Shown piece by piece: positions 24,055-31,705 of a DNA stretch of 39,276 nt. The notes beneath the pieces were generated by a model. The model had not been told where the DNA came from. It made no database searches and worked only from the letters and a program-made list of their open reading frames with translations. Position numbers and translations under genes: made by a program. The first letter of the stretch is position 1. Each line of letters begins with the position of its first letter. This DNA is from CAYWNK01 sp964459495 (GTDB taxonomy: Bacteria > Planctomycetota > UBA1135 > GCA-002686595): positions 1 to 39,276 of the forward strand of contig CAYWNK010000024.1 of the NCBI GenBank assembly GCA_964459495.1. Direction: 5' to 3'.

Positions 24055-24202
24055 AGACGAGCGGGACCAAACGGACGAATGAGCGGGGCAGACCGCGTCC
24101 CGAGTGATGGAGATCGCGGCCCTCGTTTCATTTCTAGCGAGGGTAGAAAAAACGTTAGGGAACGCTGGAAATCGTATCCGAGGAGGCAAATTAGGGTGAC
24201 GC
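24055..24202. promoter_or_regulatory. Divergent spacer with AT-rich patch, likely promoter region
   Basis: The 148 nt between the minus-strand lipid genes and the plus-strand hydrolase must hold both promoters. It contains an unusually AT-rich patch for this window (about 24123-24172, with GTTTCATTTCTAG and GTAGAAAAAACG) and a small hairpin CCCTCG (24120-24125) with CGAGGG (24138-24143). AGGAGG at 24181-24186 lies 16 nt before the hydrolase ATG, a little far for a ribosome site. Exact -35/-10 boxes are not assigned. Confidence 0.4.
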
Positions 24203-25246
24203 ATGTCGCTTCCCGAGCCCCCTACCTTCGATCCTTGGCCGCTGGGCCGTGGGGGCAACCGCCAAACCCTGTGGGCCTTCCTCTTGCCGGCGGGTGCGCC
24301 GAAGGTCGGTGAACAGCGCGGCTTCGAACGCGTCTCCGTGCCATACCGCGACGACGGACGCGGGGGCAGCGGTGTGTACGTGGAAGGTTGGTACCACCAT
24401 GGAAGCGTCGAGCCCGCTGTGCTGCTGCTGCACGGCCTCGGCGGCAGCGTCGACTCGGGCTACATGCGGCGGGCGGCCATGGTGGCGGCGCGCGCAGGAC
24501 ACTCCGTCCTTGCACTCAACCACCGCGGTTCGGGCGAGGTCGAGCGCACGGATCTGCCTTATATGGCAGGTCGCACCGAGGACATCGGGGATGCACTGGA
24601 GTGGCTGCGGGAGCGCGCGGGCACGGAACGAGCTCTGGCTGTTGGGTTCTCCTTGAGCGGCAATACGCTGCTGAAAATGGTGGGGGAGCGCGCCGAGCGC
24701 CCGCCCGAACTGGCCCTGGCGATCTGCTGCCCGGTCTCCCTCAACGATGCCTCGAACGACCTGCTGCGCTGGCCTGCGCACGCCTACGACTGGTGGCTGC
24801 TGCACAGCTGCCGGCGCTGGGTGCCGGAGCTGCGGGGGCCGGGGCCAGATCCGCCCAAGTACTCCGTTCCGCGCTTCTCCAGCATGCGCGAGTTCGACAA
24901 ACGCTACATCACGCACGTTTGGGGCTTCGACAGCCGCGAGCACTATTACCGCGAGGCCTCGTGCGCTCCTCTTCTTCCCCAGATCCGGACCCCAGCGGTC
25001 CTGATCTCCGCGATGGATGATCCCATCGTGGATGGGGCCAGGGTGGCTGCGGCGGAGCGCTCGGCCTCTGTTCAGCACGTGGCAGTGCCGCGCGGTGGGC
25101 ATTTGGGATTTCTCGCGAAAAACCCAGGCGGGCGGGGTCCCTTGCGCTGGTTGGACGTGTGCCTCGACCACTACCTCTCCTTGGCCCGGGAGGGCGCGAT
25201 GACGCCCCCAGGGGGGATTCCAGCGCAACTTCCCCCCTTGCCCTAG
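24203..25246 (+). CDS. Alpha/beta hydrolase, YheT family
   Basis: This 347-aa protein begins with PWPLGRGGNRQTLWAFLLP, the G-x-x-Q-T opening of YheT/ABHD1-3-like hydrolases, where the chain enters the fold. The oxyanion-side LLLHGLGGSVDSGYMR and NHRGSGEVE follow, and the catalytic triad is readable: S150 in GFSLSGN, D272/D273 in SAMDDPIVDG, and H300 in RGGHLGF. Relatives act on esters of lipids or similar small molecules; the physiological substrate here is unknown. It stands alone on the plus strand with its own upstream spacer and is followed 36 nt later by the second radical SAM gene. Confidence 0.87.
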   Translation: MSLPEPPTFDPWPLGRGGNRQTLWAFLLPAGAPKVGEQRGFERVSVPYRDDGRGGSGVYVEGWYHHGSVEPAVLLLHGLGGSVDSGYMRRAAMVAARAGHSVLALNHRGSGEVERTDLPYMAGRTEDIGDALEWLRERAGTERALAVGFSLSGNTLLKMVGERAERPPELALAICCPVSLNDASNDLLRWPAHAYDWWLLHSCRRWVPELRGPGPDPPKYSVPRFSSMREFDKRYITHVWGFDSREHYYREASCAPLLPQIRTPAVLISAMDDPIVDGARVAAAERSASVQHVAVPRGGHLGFLAKNPGGRGPLRWLDVCLDHYLSLAREGAMTPPGGIPAQLPPLP

Positions 25247-25282
25247 AGTCCTAGATCTCGCTCATCTTCCCCCTAGCTCGCC

Positions 25283-26689
25283 ATGCGCAAGACCCTGATC
25301 ACCTACGTCAAGCCCCACGTTCAGGAGGATCCTCTGTCGATGATCCTCGGCATCAGCTACCTGGGGGCCATGTTCGAGCGGGAGAAACTGCCCGTGGCGC
25401 TGCACGACGAGCGGGTGGGGAGTGACAACGACATGCGGGCGGCGATTGGCGACGCTGACATCATCGGCTTCAGCCCTCTGACCCCGAACATTCGGCGCGC
25501 GATCGCCTGGGCCAAGTACGCCAAAGAACAGGGCAAGACGACCATTGTGGGGGGGCCGCACGCGTCGGTCGACCAGGGCGTGTTTCTGGACTCGGGCCAC
25601 TTCGACTATGTGCTCAAGGGGGAGGGCGACTACACCTTCCCCCAGTTCACCAAGGCCCTCGAAGGGGGCCGAGACGCGGATCTCGAGGAGGTCCCGGGAC
25701 TGGCGGCCATGCGCGACGGGGAGATCTGGATCGACAACCCCGCGCCGCCGCTGATCAAGAAGCTGGACGAGATCCCGAACCCTGCGCGGCACCTGCTGCC
25801 GATGGAGTCGTACTTCAAGAACAACCCCGAGCACCTCGTCTACATGCTGTCGACGCGGGGTTGCCCCTTCAAATGCATCTTCTGCCAGAAGGAGCTCACC
25901 GGCCGCGGATTCCGCGTGCGCTCGACGAAGATGATCGTCGACGAACTGGAGGAGGTCGTGCGGACCTACGACCCGGGCATCATGGCCTTCGTCGACGAGA
26001 TCCTGACCCTGCGCAAGAAGCGTATTCATGAGCTCTGCGACGAGATCCTGCGCCGTGGCCTGAAGTTCGAGTGGATCGCGAACACGCGCGCGGACTGCGT
26101 GGACTACCCGTTGCTGAAGCACATGCACCGGGCCGGCTGTCGCCGGATCTACTACGGCTGGGAATCCGGCAGTCAGCGCATGCTGGACGTGCTGAAGAAG
26201 GACCTCACGCCGGAGGTGATCATCAACGCCGCCAAGATGACCCGCCGCGCGGGCATCTGGGCCAAGGTCTACCTGATCGTCGGTTCGCCGGGCGAGACGC
26301 CCCAGGACATCGAGGAAACCGAGAAGGTGCTGCGTCTTGCAGGGCCCGACCTGATCCGAATCTCGGTGTTCAATCCTCTGATCGGCACGGAGTCCTGGGA
26401 CAACTACCAGGCCTCGATCGACATCTCCGATCTGTCTGAGAACTACGTGTCCTCGAACCGATCGGGTTACAAGCACGAGCACTTCACCCAGGTGGAGCTC
26501 GAGGAGCTGCGCAAGAACATGGTGCGCAGCTACGAGCGCTGGTACTACGCGATGCCCCAGCGGGTACGCCGCGCCTGGGAGCGGGGGATGTACTACCTGG
26601 AGAACCCCGTGCACGGCCGCAAGCGGGTGGGCCGCGCGCTCGGGCTGGTTCCCGCGCCCAACCGCCACGTCGTAACCTCGCACCACTAG
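25283..26689 (+). CDS. B12-binding-domain radical SAM protein, copy 2
   Basis: This is a 468-aa paralogue of the protein at 13675-15081, collinear without gaps. It has the same N-terminal B12-like domain (HDERVGSD in place of a DxHxxG ligand motif) and the same 4Fe-4S motif C194-x3-C198-x2-C201. Differences from copy 1 are concentrated in residues 1-220 and after residue 422; residues 298-422 are identical at DNA level. Here the gene heads a likely operon: the next GNAT-like gene starts 8 nt after its stop, followed by a second GNAT and a deacetylase, which supports a role in glycan or lipid modification. The sequence upstream of its start does not resemble that of copy 1. The reaction is unknown. 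Confidence 0.85.
   Translation: MRKTLITYVKPHVQEDPLSMILGISYLGAMFEREKLPVALHDERVGSDNDMRAAIGDADIIGFSPLTPNIRRAIAWAKYAKEQGKTTIVGGPHASVDQGVFLDSGHFDYVLKGEGDYTFPQFTKALEGGRDADLEEVPGLAAMRDGEIWIDNPAPPLIKKLDEIPNPARHLLPMESYFKNNPEHLVYMLSTRGCPFKCIFCQKELTGRGFRVRSTKMIVDELEEVVRTYDPGIMAFVDEILTLRKKRIHELCDEILRRGLKFEWIANTRADCVDYPLLKHMHRAGCRRIYYGWESGSQRMLDVLKKDLTPEVIINAAKMTRRAGIWAKVYLIVGSPGETPQDIEETEKVLRLAGPDLIRISVFNPLIGTESWDNYQASIDISDLSENYVSSNRSGYKHEHFTQVELEELRKNMVRSYERWYYAMPQRVRRAWERGMYYLENPVHGRKRVGRALGLVPAPNRHVVTSHH
26174..26548 (+). repeat. 375-bp perfect direct repeat, copy B (inside radical SAM copy 2)
   Basis: This is the second copy of the tract described at 14566-14940, in the same orientation, with the same frame and 11608 nt away. 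It is bounded by T at 26173 and G at 26549, where the copies differ. The two direct repeats flank the lipoprotein, channel, desaturase and hydrolase genes, so recombination between them would delete or duplicate that 11.6-kb segment and leave one hybrid radical SAM gene. Confidence 0.97.
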
Positions 26690-26697
26690 TTCCCGCG

Positions 26698-27849
26698 ATG
26701 AGCGAATCCAAGGTGTCCGCGTCCCTGCCGCCGCTGCCCTTCGCTCCGGACGGAGGCGCGCCCGGACGCATCGGCGTCGCCCAGTTGGAGCTCTGTCTCT
26801 CCAACGCCGAACGGCGCCTGGAGCAGGGGCGTTTGTACGACCTATGCTTCGGAAAGGACGACGGTACACGCGTCCTGCCGTGGCGTTACGATCGCTGTCC
26901 CCACGGGACGACGCTGGCGCCGACGGCCCTCGATGAGGGGGGCCAGATGGTGGCCAGCTATGCCTGCCAGCCGCGGCGCGTGCGCTACCGGGCTGAGGAT
27001 GCCGGCGTGGGCCGCGTTGGCCAAACCGGCGACGTGATGACCCACCCCGAGCTGCGCAGCAAGGGGGTGTTCACCGACCTCCACTGGAACGCGATGGAGC
27101 GGGCGCAGGCGGCGGGCTGGCCGGCGGCCTGGGGCCTGCCAAACAAGTTCTCAGGGCACATCTTCTTCAACAAGCTGGGCTGGCACCACGCGGGCCACAT
27201 CGGTCCGTGGAACTTCGTTTTGACCACGGGCGAGCGTGCCCGCGAGATTCGCATTCACAACGGTCGGCTGGCGGCCTGGGGGGCTCCTTGGGCGGCGTGG
27301 CGCGGAGCATCCGCCCGCAAACGTCTCGCCCGCCGTGGCTATGCGATCGAGCGGCTAGCGACAATCCCGGCCGAGGTCGGAGAGCTCTCCAGTCACGTGG
27401 AGCGCGGATTCGACTGGATGGTGCATCGCGATGCCCCGTATCTGACCTGGCGCTTTCTCGAGGCGCCCTCCCAGCGTTTCCGTGTCTGGGGGGTGCGCGA
27501 CCATGGGGGCTCCCTGGTGGGCTACGCAGTGAGCCAGTTGCCCCTGCCCGGCGAAGCCTTGGGCTTCGTGGTCGACATGGTCGGCGCGGACAAGGACGCT
27601 GAGGACGCCGCCTTGGGGGCGGCGCTGGAGTCCCTCGCGGCCGAGGGCTGCGCGGTGGTCCGCGCGTACGGTATGCGAGGTTCCCATTGGGAGGGAGTCC
27701 TGGAGCGCGGGGGCTTCCGCCGGCCCCGTGGCTACAAGGAAGTGGGGGCGTATCCGCTTCTACCCGATCACCCCCTGGCATCGTCGACGCTGGACACCTC
27801 ATCCTGGTACTTCCTCGACGGAGATCGGGACGACGAGTTCGCGCGCTGA
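26698..27849 (+). CDS. GNAT-like N-acyltransferase, tandem paralogue 1
   Basis: This 383-aa protein has the GNAT-type core of an acyl-CoA-dependent transferase followed by a second, related half. The N-terminal core includes LYDLCFGKDDGTRVLPWRYD and the CoA-pyrophosphate loop region VGQTGDVMTHPELRSKGVFTDL (R-x-x-G-x-F type). GLPNKFSGHIFFNKLGW follows, a motif of acetyltransferases that act on larger substrates. The second half has WMVHRDAPYLTWRFLEAPSQRF and ends SSWYFLDGDRDDEFAR. It lies 8 nt after radical SAM copy 2 and 92 nt before its paralogue. It may acylate an amino sugar of the glycan, by context; the substrate is unknown. ATG 26698 is the only sensible start. Confidence 0.72.
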   Translation: MSESKVSASLPPLPFAPDGGAPGRIGVAQLELCLSNAERRLEQGRLYDLCFGKDDGTRVLPWRYDRCPHGTTLAPTALDEGGQMVASYACQPRRVRYRAEDAGVGRVGQTGDVMTHPELRSKGVFTDLHWNAMERAQAAGWPAAWGLPNKFSGHIFFNKLGWHHAGHIGPWNFVLTTGERAREIRIHNGRLAAWGAPWAAWRGASARKRLARRGYAIERLATIPAEVGELSSHVERGFDWMVHRDAPYLTWRFLEAPSQRFRVWGVRDHGGSLVGYAVSQLPLPGEALGFVVDMVGADKDAEDAALGAALESLAAEGCAVVRAYGMRGSHWEGVLERGGFRRPRGYKEVGAYPLLPDHPLASSTLDTSSWYFLDGDRDDEFAR

Positions 27850-27941
27850 GACTCGCTGCAGACGGAAAGGCGTCCCGGCCTGGAACGGCTCGGGTGCCCA
27901 AGCTTGCCGCTCGGCGGGGTGGGGGTCATGATTTGACCTCC

Positions 27942-29036
27942 ATGACCTCAGCCTCCGAAGCGCGCATCCGGGCCTGTGGGCCCGAGGACCGTCCGAGTCA
28001 GATCGATCTCTACCAGCGCTGCTTTGGGCAGGACGGAACCGAGGTGCTTCCCTGGCGCTACGACCGATCGCCCCACGGCGAGGCGGTGGCTCTCGTGGCC
28101 GACGACGAAAACGGCAAGCCTGTGTCGGGCTATGCGTCGATGCCGCGCCAGGTGGTACCCGGCGGCGACGAATCGCAGGCCTGCCTGGTCGGCCAAACCG
28201 GCGATGTGATGACCGACGCGAGCGCCCGGGGCAAGGGGCTCTTCAGCGAGCTCGACGAACAGGTGCGCCAGACGATCGCCGCCAAGGGCTGGGTCGCCCA
28301 GTTCGGCCTGCCGAACAGCACATCCTCGGAGATCTTTGTGGGCAAGCTGGGCTGGACTGGAGCCGCCCGCATTCGCCCCTACACCTTCGTTCTGACCGGC
28401 GGAGCCGATGCGCGCGCCGAGCGCATGAAGGCAGGCCGGCTAGCGTCCGCGCTGGTTCCGTGGGCCCTGTGGCGCGGCACGATGAGCCGCGGCAAGTTGC
28501 GGAAATCCTTCTTCGAGAAGGTCAACGTTGTCGCGATCCCGCGCTTCCGCGAAGAGGTCGACGAGGTCTGGAGGCACGTCGCCAAGGACTGGCCCTGGAT
28601 GGTGCGACGGGACGCGACCTATCTCAATTGGCGTTTCCTCGAAGCGCCCTCGGGGCGATTCCGAGCCCATGGAGTGTTTGCGCCCTCGGGCGAGATGCGC
28701 GGCTACTGCGTGGTCCAGCTGCCGACCAAGGATGACCGCGTGGGCTACATCATGGACGTGCTGGCCTACGACGACGTGGCCCTGGCGGCCGCGATCGAAG
28801 CTGGTCTCGGGCACCTCCTGAAGGCGGGGGCGTCGGTGGCTAGGGCGAACGCGATCGAGGGTTCGTGGTGGGAGCGCAAGCTGCTCTGGGCGGGTTTCCA
28901 GGCGCCCAAGAAGGAAGACCACAAGCGGGTGATCGTGCGCGTCTTGGATGAGGCGCACCCCGCCGGCAAGGCGGCCAAGGATCCAGCGAGCTGGTACTTC
29001 ACCGACGCAGACCGCGAAGACGAGCTGGTGCGGTGA
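27942..29036 (+). CDS. GNAT-like N-acyltransferase, tandem paralogue 2
   Basis: This 364-aa protein is a clear paralogue of the preceding gene. Shared blocks are LPWRYDRSPHG, VGQTGDVMT, a GLPN..KLGW pair, WMVRRDATYLNWRFLEAPSGRF and the ending ASWYFTDADREDELVR. The core glycine turn reads ASARGKGLFSELDEQV. The ATG at 27942 starts MTSASEARIRACGPEDRPSQ, a normal GNAT beginning; the open frame extends upstream through the gap and into the previous gene in another frame, and I treat that as non-coding. Its stop overlaps the deacetylase GTG by 4 nt. The pair may have split roles on two amino sugars, or one may be non-catalytic; neither can be told from sequence. Confidence 0.75.
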   Translation: MTSASEARIRACGPEDRPSQIDLYQRCFGQDGTEVLPWRYDRSPHGEAVALVADDENGKPVSGYASMPRQVVPGGDESQACLVGQTGDVMTDASARGKGLFSELDEQVRQTIAAKGWVAQFGLPNSTSSEIFVGKLGWTGAARIRPYTFVLTGGADARAERMKAGRLASALVPWALWRGTMSRGKLRKSFFEKVNVVAIPRFREEVDEVWRHVAKDWPWMVRRDATYLNWRFLEAPSGRFRAHGVFAPSGEMRGYCVVQLPTKDDRVGYIMDVLAYDDVALAAAIEAGLGHLLKAGASVARANAIEGSWWERKLLWAGFQAPKKEDHKRVIVRVLDEAHPAGKAAKDPASWYFTDADREDELVR

Positions 29037-30100
29037 AGCATCAGTTGAAGCTGGCGGCGCGGGAGATCTACGCGCGGCTGTTGTGGCACACAGGCCTCTG
29101 GCGCTTGATCGATCGCATCGCGCCCCAGCGACTGACGATCCTGGCTGGCCACTGCGTTGCAGAAGAGACCAGCAACGGGGCATTGCCGCCGGACATGAAG
29201 ATCGACGGAGCTCGCCTCGAGAGCTGGCTCCGCACTCTGGGCAAACGCTTTCCCCTGGTGAGCGTCCAGGATGGGGTGCAGCGGCTAGGCGCAGGCAACA
29301 GCCGCTCGATGGTTGCTCTCAGCATGGACGATGGCTACCGGGATAACCTCACAAGCCTGCTTCCGATTCTGAATCGGGTGGGTGCATCGGCAACGGTTTA
29401 CCTGGAGAGCCGGCCCCTGCTGGAGCGCAAGGTGAGCTGGAGCCACAAGTACTTCTGGCTGCTCTCGGAGGGGGGCTATGACGCCGATCGGCTAGCTCGC
29501 CAGTACCTGGCAGAAGCCACCGACGCAGACGTCGCCGAGAAGCTTCGTCGGGTGCTGGAGGAGGAGGGCGACATGGCCTATCTCGTCAAGCGTGTCTTCA
29601 AGTACGAGTCCCCTGCGGAGGAGCGAGACGCGGTCATGGACCGACTCTTCGTGGGCGCCGGGGGCGACGAGCGCGCCCTCTGTGAGCGCATCTACATGGA
29701 TGCGGCTGACGTGCTGGAGTTGGCCAGCGCGGGGGTGGAGCTCGGTGGCCATACGGCACGGCACGAGGTTCAGAGCACGCTGGACGCCGAAGGCCAGCAC
29801 CGTGACGTCCATGAAGGCCGAGACGGCTTGGCGCAAGTGCTCGGACACCACCTAGGAAAGACCTTCGCCTATCCCTTCGGGCGCCATTGGGACTGGGATG
29901 AGCACACCATCGCGGCCGTGCAGGGCGCCGGCTTTGAGGCAGCGGTGACGACCCACGCAGGCACCAACCTGGCGGGCGAGGACCCGATGCGCTTGAAGCG
30001 CTGGATGGTGGACGACGACACCAAGATCCATCACCTGGTGGCGGAAGCCTGCGGCGGCTTTGCCCTGTTGCGCCGGCTTGGAATCGAGCTGGCGGAGTAG
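29033..30100 (+). CDS. Polysaccharide deacetylase (NodB homology domain, CE4)
   Basis: This 355-aa protein has a NodB-type (beta/alpha) barrel that removes N- or O-acetyl groups from glycans with a divalent metal. Motif 1 is SMDDGYRDN (catalytic D99, metal D100), a variant of the usual T-F-D-D-G; motif 2 is H240-x3-H244 in GGHTARHE, the metal ligands; motif 3 is AYPFGRHWDWDE. About 100 residues between motifs 1 and 2 form a helical insert (LLSEGGYDADRLARQYLAEA onwards). No signal peptide is evident, so it may work in the cytoplasm on lipid-linked intermediates. The GTG start overlaps the GNAT stop (GTGA). Being coupled to two acyltransferases suggests deacetylation and re-acylation of an amino sugar. 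Confidence 0.87.
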   Translation: MKHQLKLAAREIYARLLWHTGLWRLIDRIAPQRLTILAGHCVAEETSNGALPPDMKIDGARLESWLRTLGKRFPLVSVQDGVQRLGAGNSRSMVALSMDDGYRDNLTSLLPILNRVGASATVYLESRPLLERKVSWSHKYFWLLSEGGYDADRLARQYLAEATDADVAEKLRRVLEEEGDMAYLVKRVFKYESPAEERDAVMDRLFVGAGGDERALCERIYMDAADVLELASAGVELGGHTARHEVQSTLDAEGQHRDVHEGRDGLAQVLGHHLGKTFAYPFGRHWDWDEHTIAAVQGAGFEAAVTTHAGTNLAGEDPMRLKRWMVDDDTKIHHLVAEACGGFALLRRLGIELAE

Positions 30101-30120
30101 GCCCGGGGGGGGGAGGGATG

Positions 30121-30179
30121 CGGTGCCGCGCTCGCGTTTGCTGAGCCTCTGTGGCTTAGCAGCCTGGAGCGCGGCACCG
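30121..30179. terminator. Two-tier inverted repeat between convergent genes
   Basis: The outer arms CGGTGCCGCGCTC (30121-30133) and GAGCGCGGCACCG (30167-30179) are perfect 13-nt complements. Within them TGCTGAGCC (30139-30147) pairs with GGCTTAGCA (30153-30161), 9 bp with one G-U, around loop TCTGT. It sits 21 nt after the deacetylase stop in the 229-nt gap that faces the minus-strand DUF1501 gene and probably ends transcription from one or both sides. A small hairpin GCCTGC-cttc-GCAGGC follows at 30241-30256. A G9 run is at 30105-30113. Confidence 0.55.
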
Positions 30180-30329
30180 GCAACCGGAGTGCAACACATC
30201 CTTGTGAGTGGACCGGTTGTGCAGCACCGCGCGGTGGAATGCCTGCCTTCGCAGGCTCTCAGTCGGTACGAAGATTCGAAAGGCAGCGATGCTTGTCGAC
30301 CCGGAGTGGCCGCATGTTCGGCCTTGGAG

Positions 30330-31688
30330 TCAGCTCAGCAGATTCCAGTCCGTGTAGCTGTAGGTGGAGTCAGGGAAGATCGCGTTGGGACTGGCGCCTA
30401 AGCACTTCTGCAGGACTTCGGCCTGGATGTCACGAATGTCCACCGTCTGCTTGAGGTCACCTGTCATCGGCGGGTCCAGATGGGCACTTTGCAAGCCCCT
30501 CCAGTCCGTCGGGTGCGTAAAGACCTGCTTGGTGCGCACATCGTTTCCCATGACCATGGCGATTCCCCCGCGGCCGTGATCCGTCCCCTCGCCATCGTTC
30601 TCATCCAGCGTCCGCCCAAACTCGGAATACACGATGACGACGACGCGCTTCTCCTCAAGGGTGTCGACGTCCGCCTGGAATGCCACCAGGGTGTTGGAGA
30701 GGTCCGCCATCAGGTTGGCCATGGTGCCGGAGAAGACACCCTGCGCCGAATGGCTGTCCCACCGCTGTCCACTGATGTTGTCGTAGTCGATTGTGATGAG
30801 CTCGATGTGGGCATCGTCGCGAATCACGCGGAACGCCCTGTCAAATTGGCTGCCGAGCGTAGAGCTCGGGTAGTTTGGGCTGGGGGGGCCCCAGGCCACG
30901 TTCTTCAGCTTGTCAATCGCGCCTAAGTCGTCGGACAGTGCATCGCTGACAGCATTGCTTGTCGAGCCGTAGAGGGCTGTCAAGTGAGCCCTCACATCGG
31001 CCCCCCCCGGCATGTCGAAGGTTTGCGGCTCCAAGGTGGGGGTGATGCCGCGGGCTGGAGTCGATGCAGCCGCCGAGTTGAACGATGTGATCTTGAAGTT
31101 GTTGAAGGCCAAGGCCCGAAGGGAGCCATCCCCGCGCGCGTTGGTGCTCGACAAGTACCGTCCGAGCCAACCGTCACCATCGCGGGGAGACGCCTGGTCA
31201 TGTTCCCCGGTCTCCGAATTGCTCTGCTGGGTGAAGTGGGAACGATTGGAATCCACACACCCGACGCCATGCACGAAGGCTAGCTTGCCCGCGTCGTACA
31301 GACTCTTGATTGGCAAAAAGGCCGGTGGAACACTGAATCCGGTACGCAGGATCGTGCTGTTGTTGGGAGGGCCCATTTGGGCTGGCTCGATCAGGATCCC
31401 CTTCCCGTTCCCCGCAGGAACGCTGCTGCTGCTCGCCGCATGGTGATAGACGCGGGTCTTGTTGCGTTTCGCGTGGTAGTTGGGCTCGTCCTCAGGGACG
31501 CATAGGGTCAAGGCGTCAGCACCGCCGCGCAGGTACAGGGCAACCACGACTGTTGGGTTGCTATCCTGCGCAGAAGCACTAGCTGTATTCGCCAGATGAG
31601 TGGCCGCAGCAGCAACTGCACCGACCCGGGCAATACCGACTAGGTTGGGGGCGGAGCTGGGCATGGCTTGTTTGTCTTGTTGTGTCAT
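30330..31688 (-). CDS. DUF1501 family protein
   Basis: This 452-aa protein belongs to the DUF1501 family, related to the alkaline phosphatase/sulfatase fold, of unknown reaction and common in Planctomycetota and other environmental bacteria. Visible blocks are VVVALYLRGGADALTLCVPE (the G-G-x-D-x-L opening), GCVDSNRSHFTQQSNSETGE, DYDNISGQRWDSHSAQGVFS and VVVIVYSEFGRTLDENDGEG, followed by TDHGRGGIAMVMG. Most relatives carry a twin-Arg signal; here the N-terminus has a hydrophobic run (residues about 17-42, ending ASAQ) but no RR pair, so export by Tat would need another route. It lies 17 nt downstream of the DUF1800 gene on the same strand, the usual pairing. Confidence 0.87.
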   Translation of the reverse strand: MTQQDKQAMPSSAPNLVGIARVGAVAAAATHLANTASASAQDSNPTVVVALYLRGGADALTLCVPEDEPNYHAKRNKTRVYHHAASSSSVPAGNGKGILIEPAQMGPPNNSTILRTGFSVPPAFLPIKSLYDAGKLAFVHGVGCVDSNRSHFTQQSNSETGEHDQASPRDGDGWLGRYLSSTNARGDGSLRALAFNNFKITSFNSAAASTPARGITPTLEPQTFDMPGGADVRAHLTALYGSTSNAVSDALSDDLGAIDKLKNVAWGPPSPNYPSSTLGSQFDRAFRVIRDDAHIELITIDYDNISGQRWDSHSAQGVFSGTMANLMADLSNTLVAFQADVDTLEEKRVVVIVYSEFGRTLDENDGEGTDHGRGGIAMVMGNDVRTKQVFTHPTDWRGLQSAHLDPPMTGDLKQTVDIRDIQAEVLQKCLGASPNAIFPDSTYSYTDWNLLS

Positions 31689-31705
31689 CGAAGTGGCCTC
31701 CTGGA

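Noticed and set aside
25262..26869. A 535-codon open frame on the minus strand whose translation repeats part of another minus-strand frame at 14116-15078
   Set aside because: The apparent protein similarity is only the mirror of the duplicated radical SAM genes on the plus strand.
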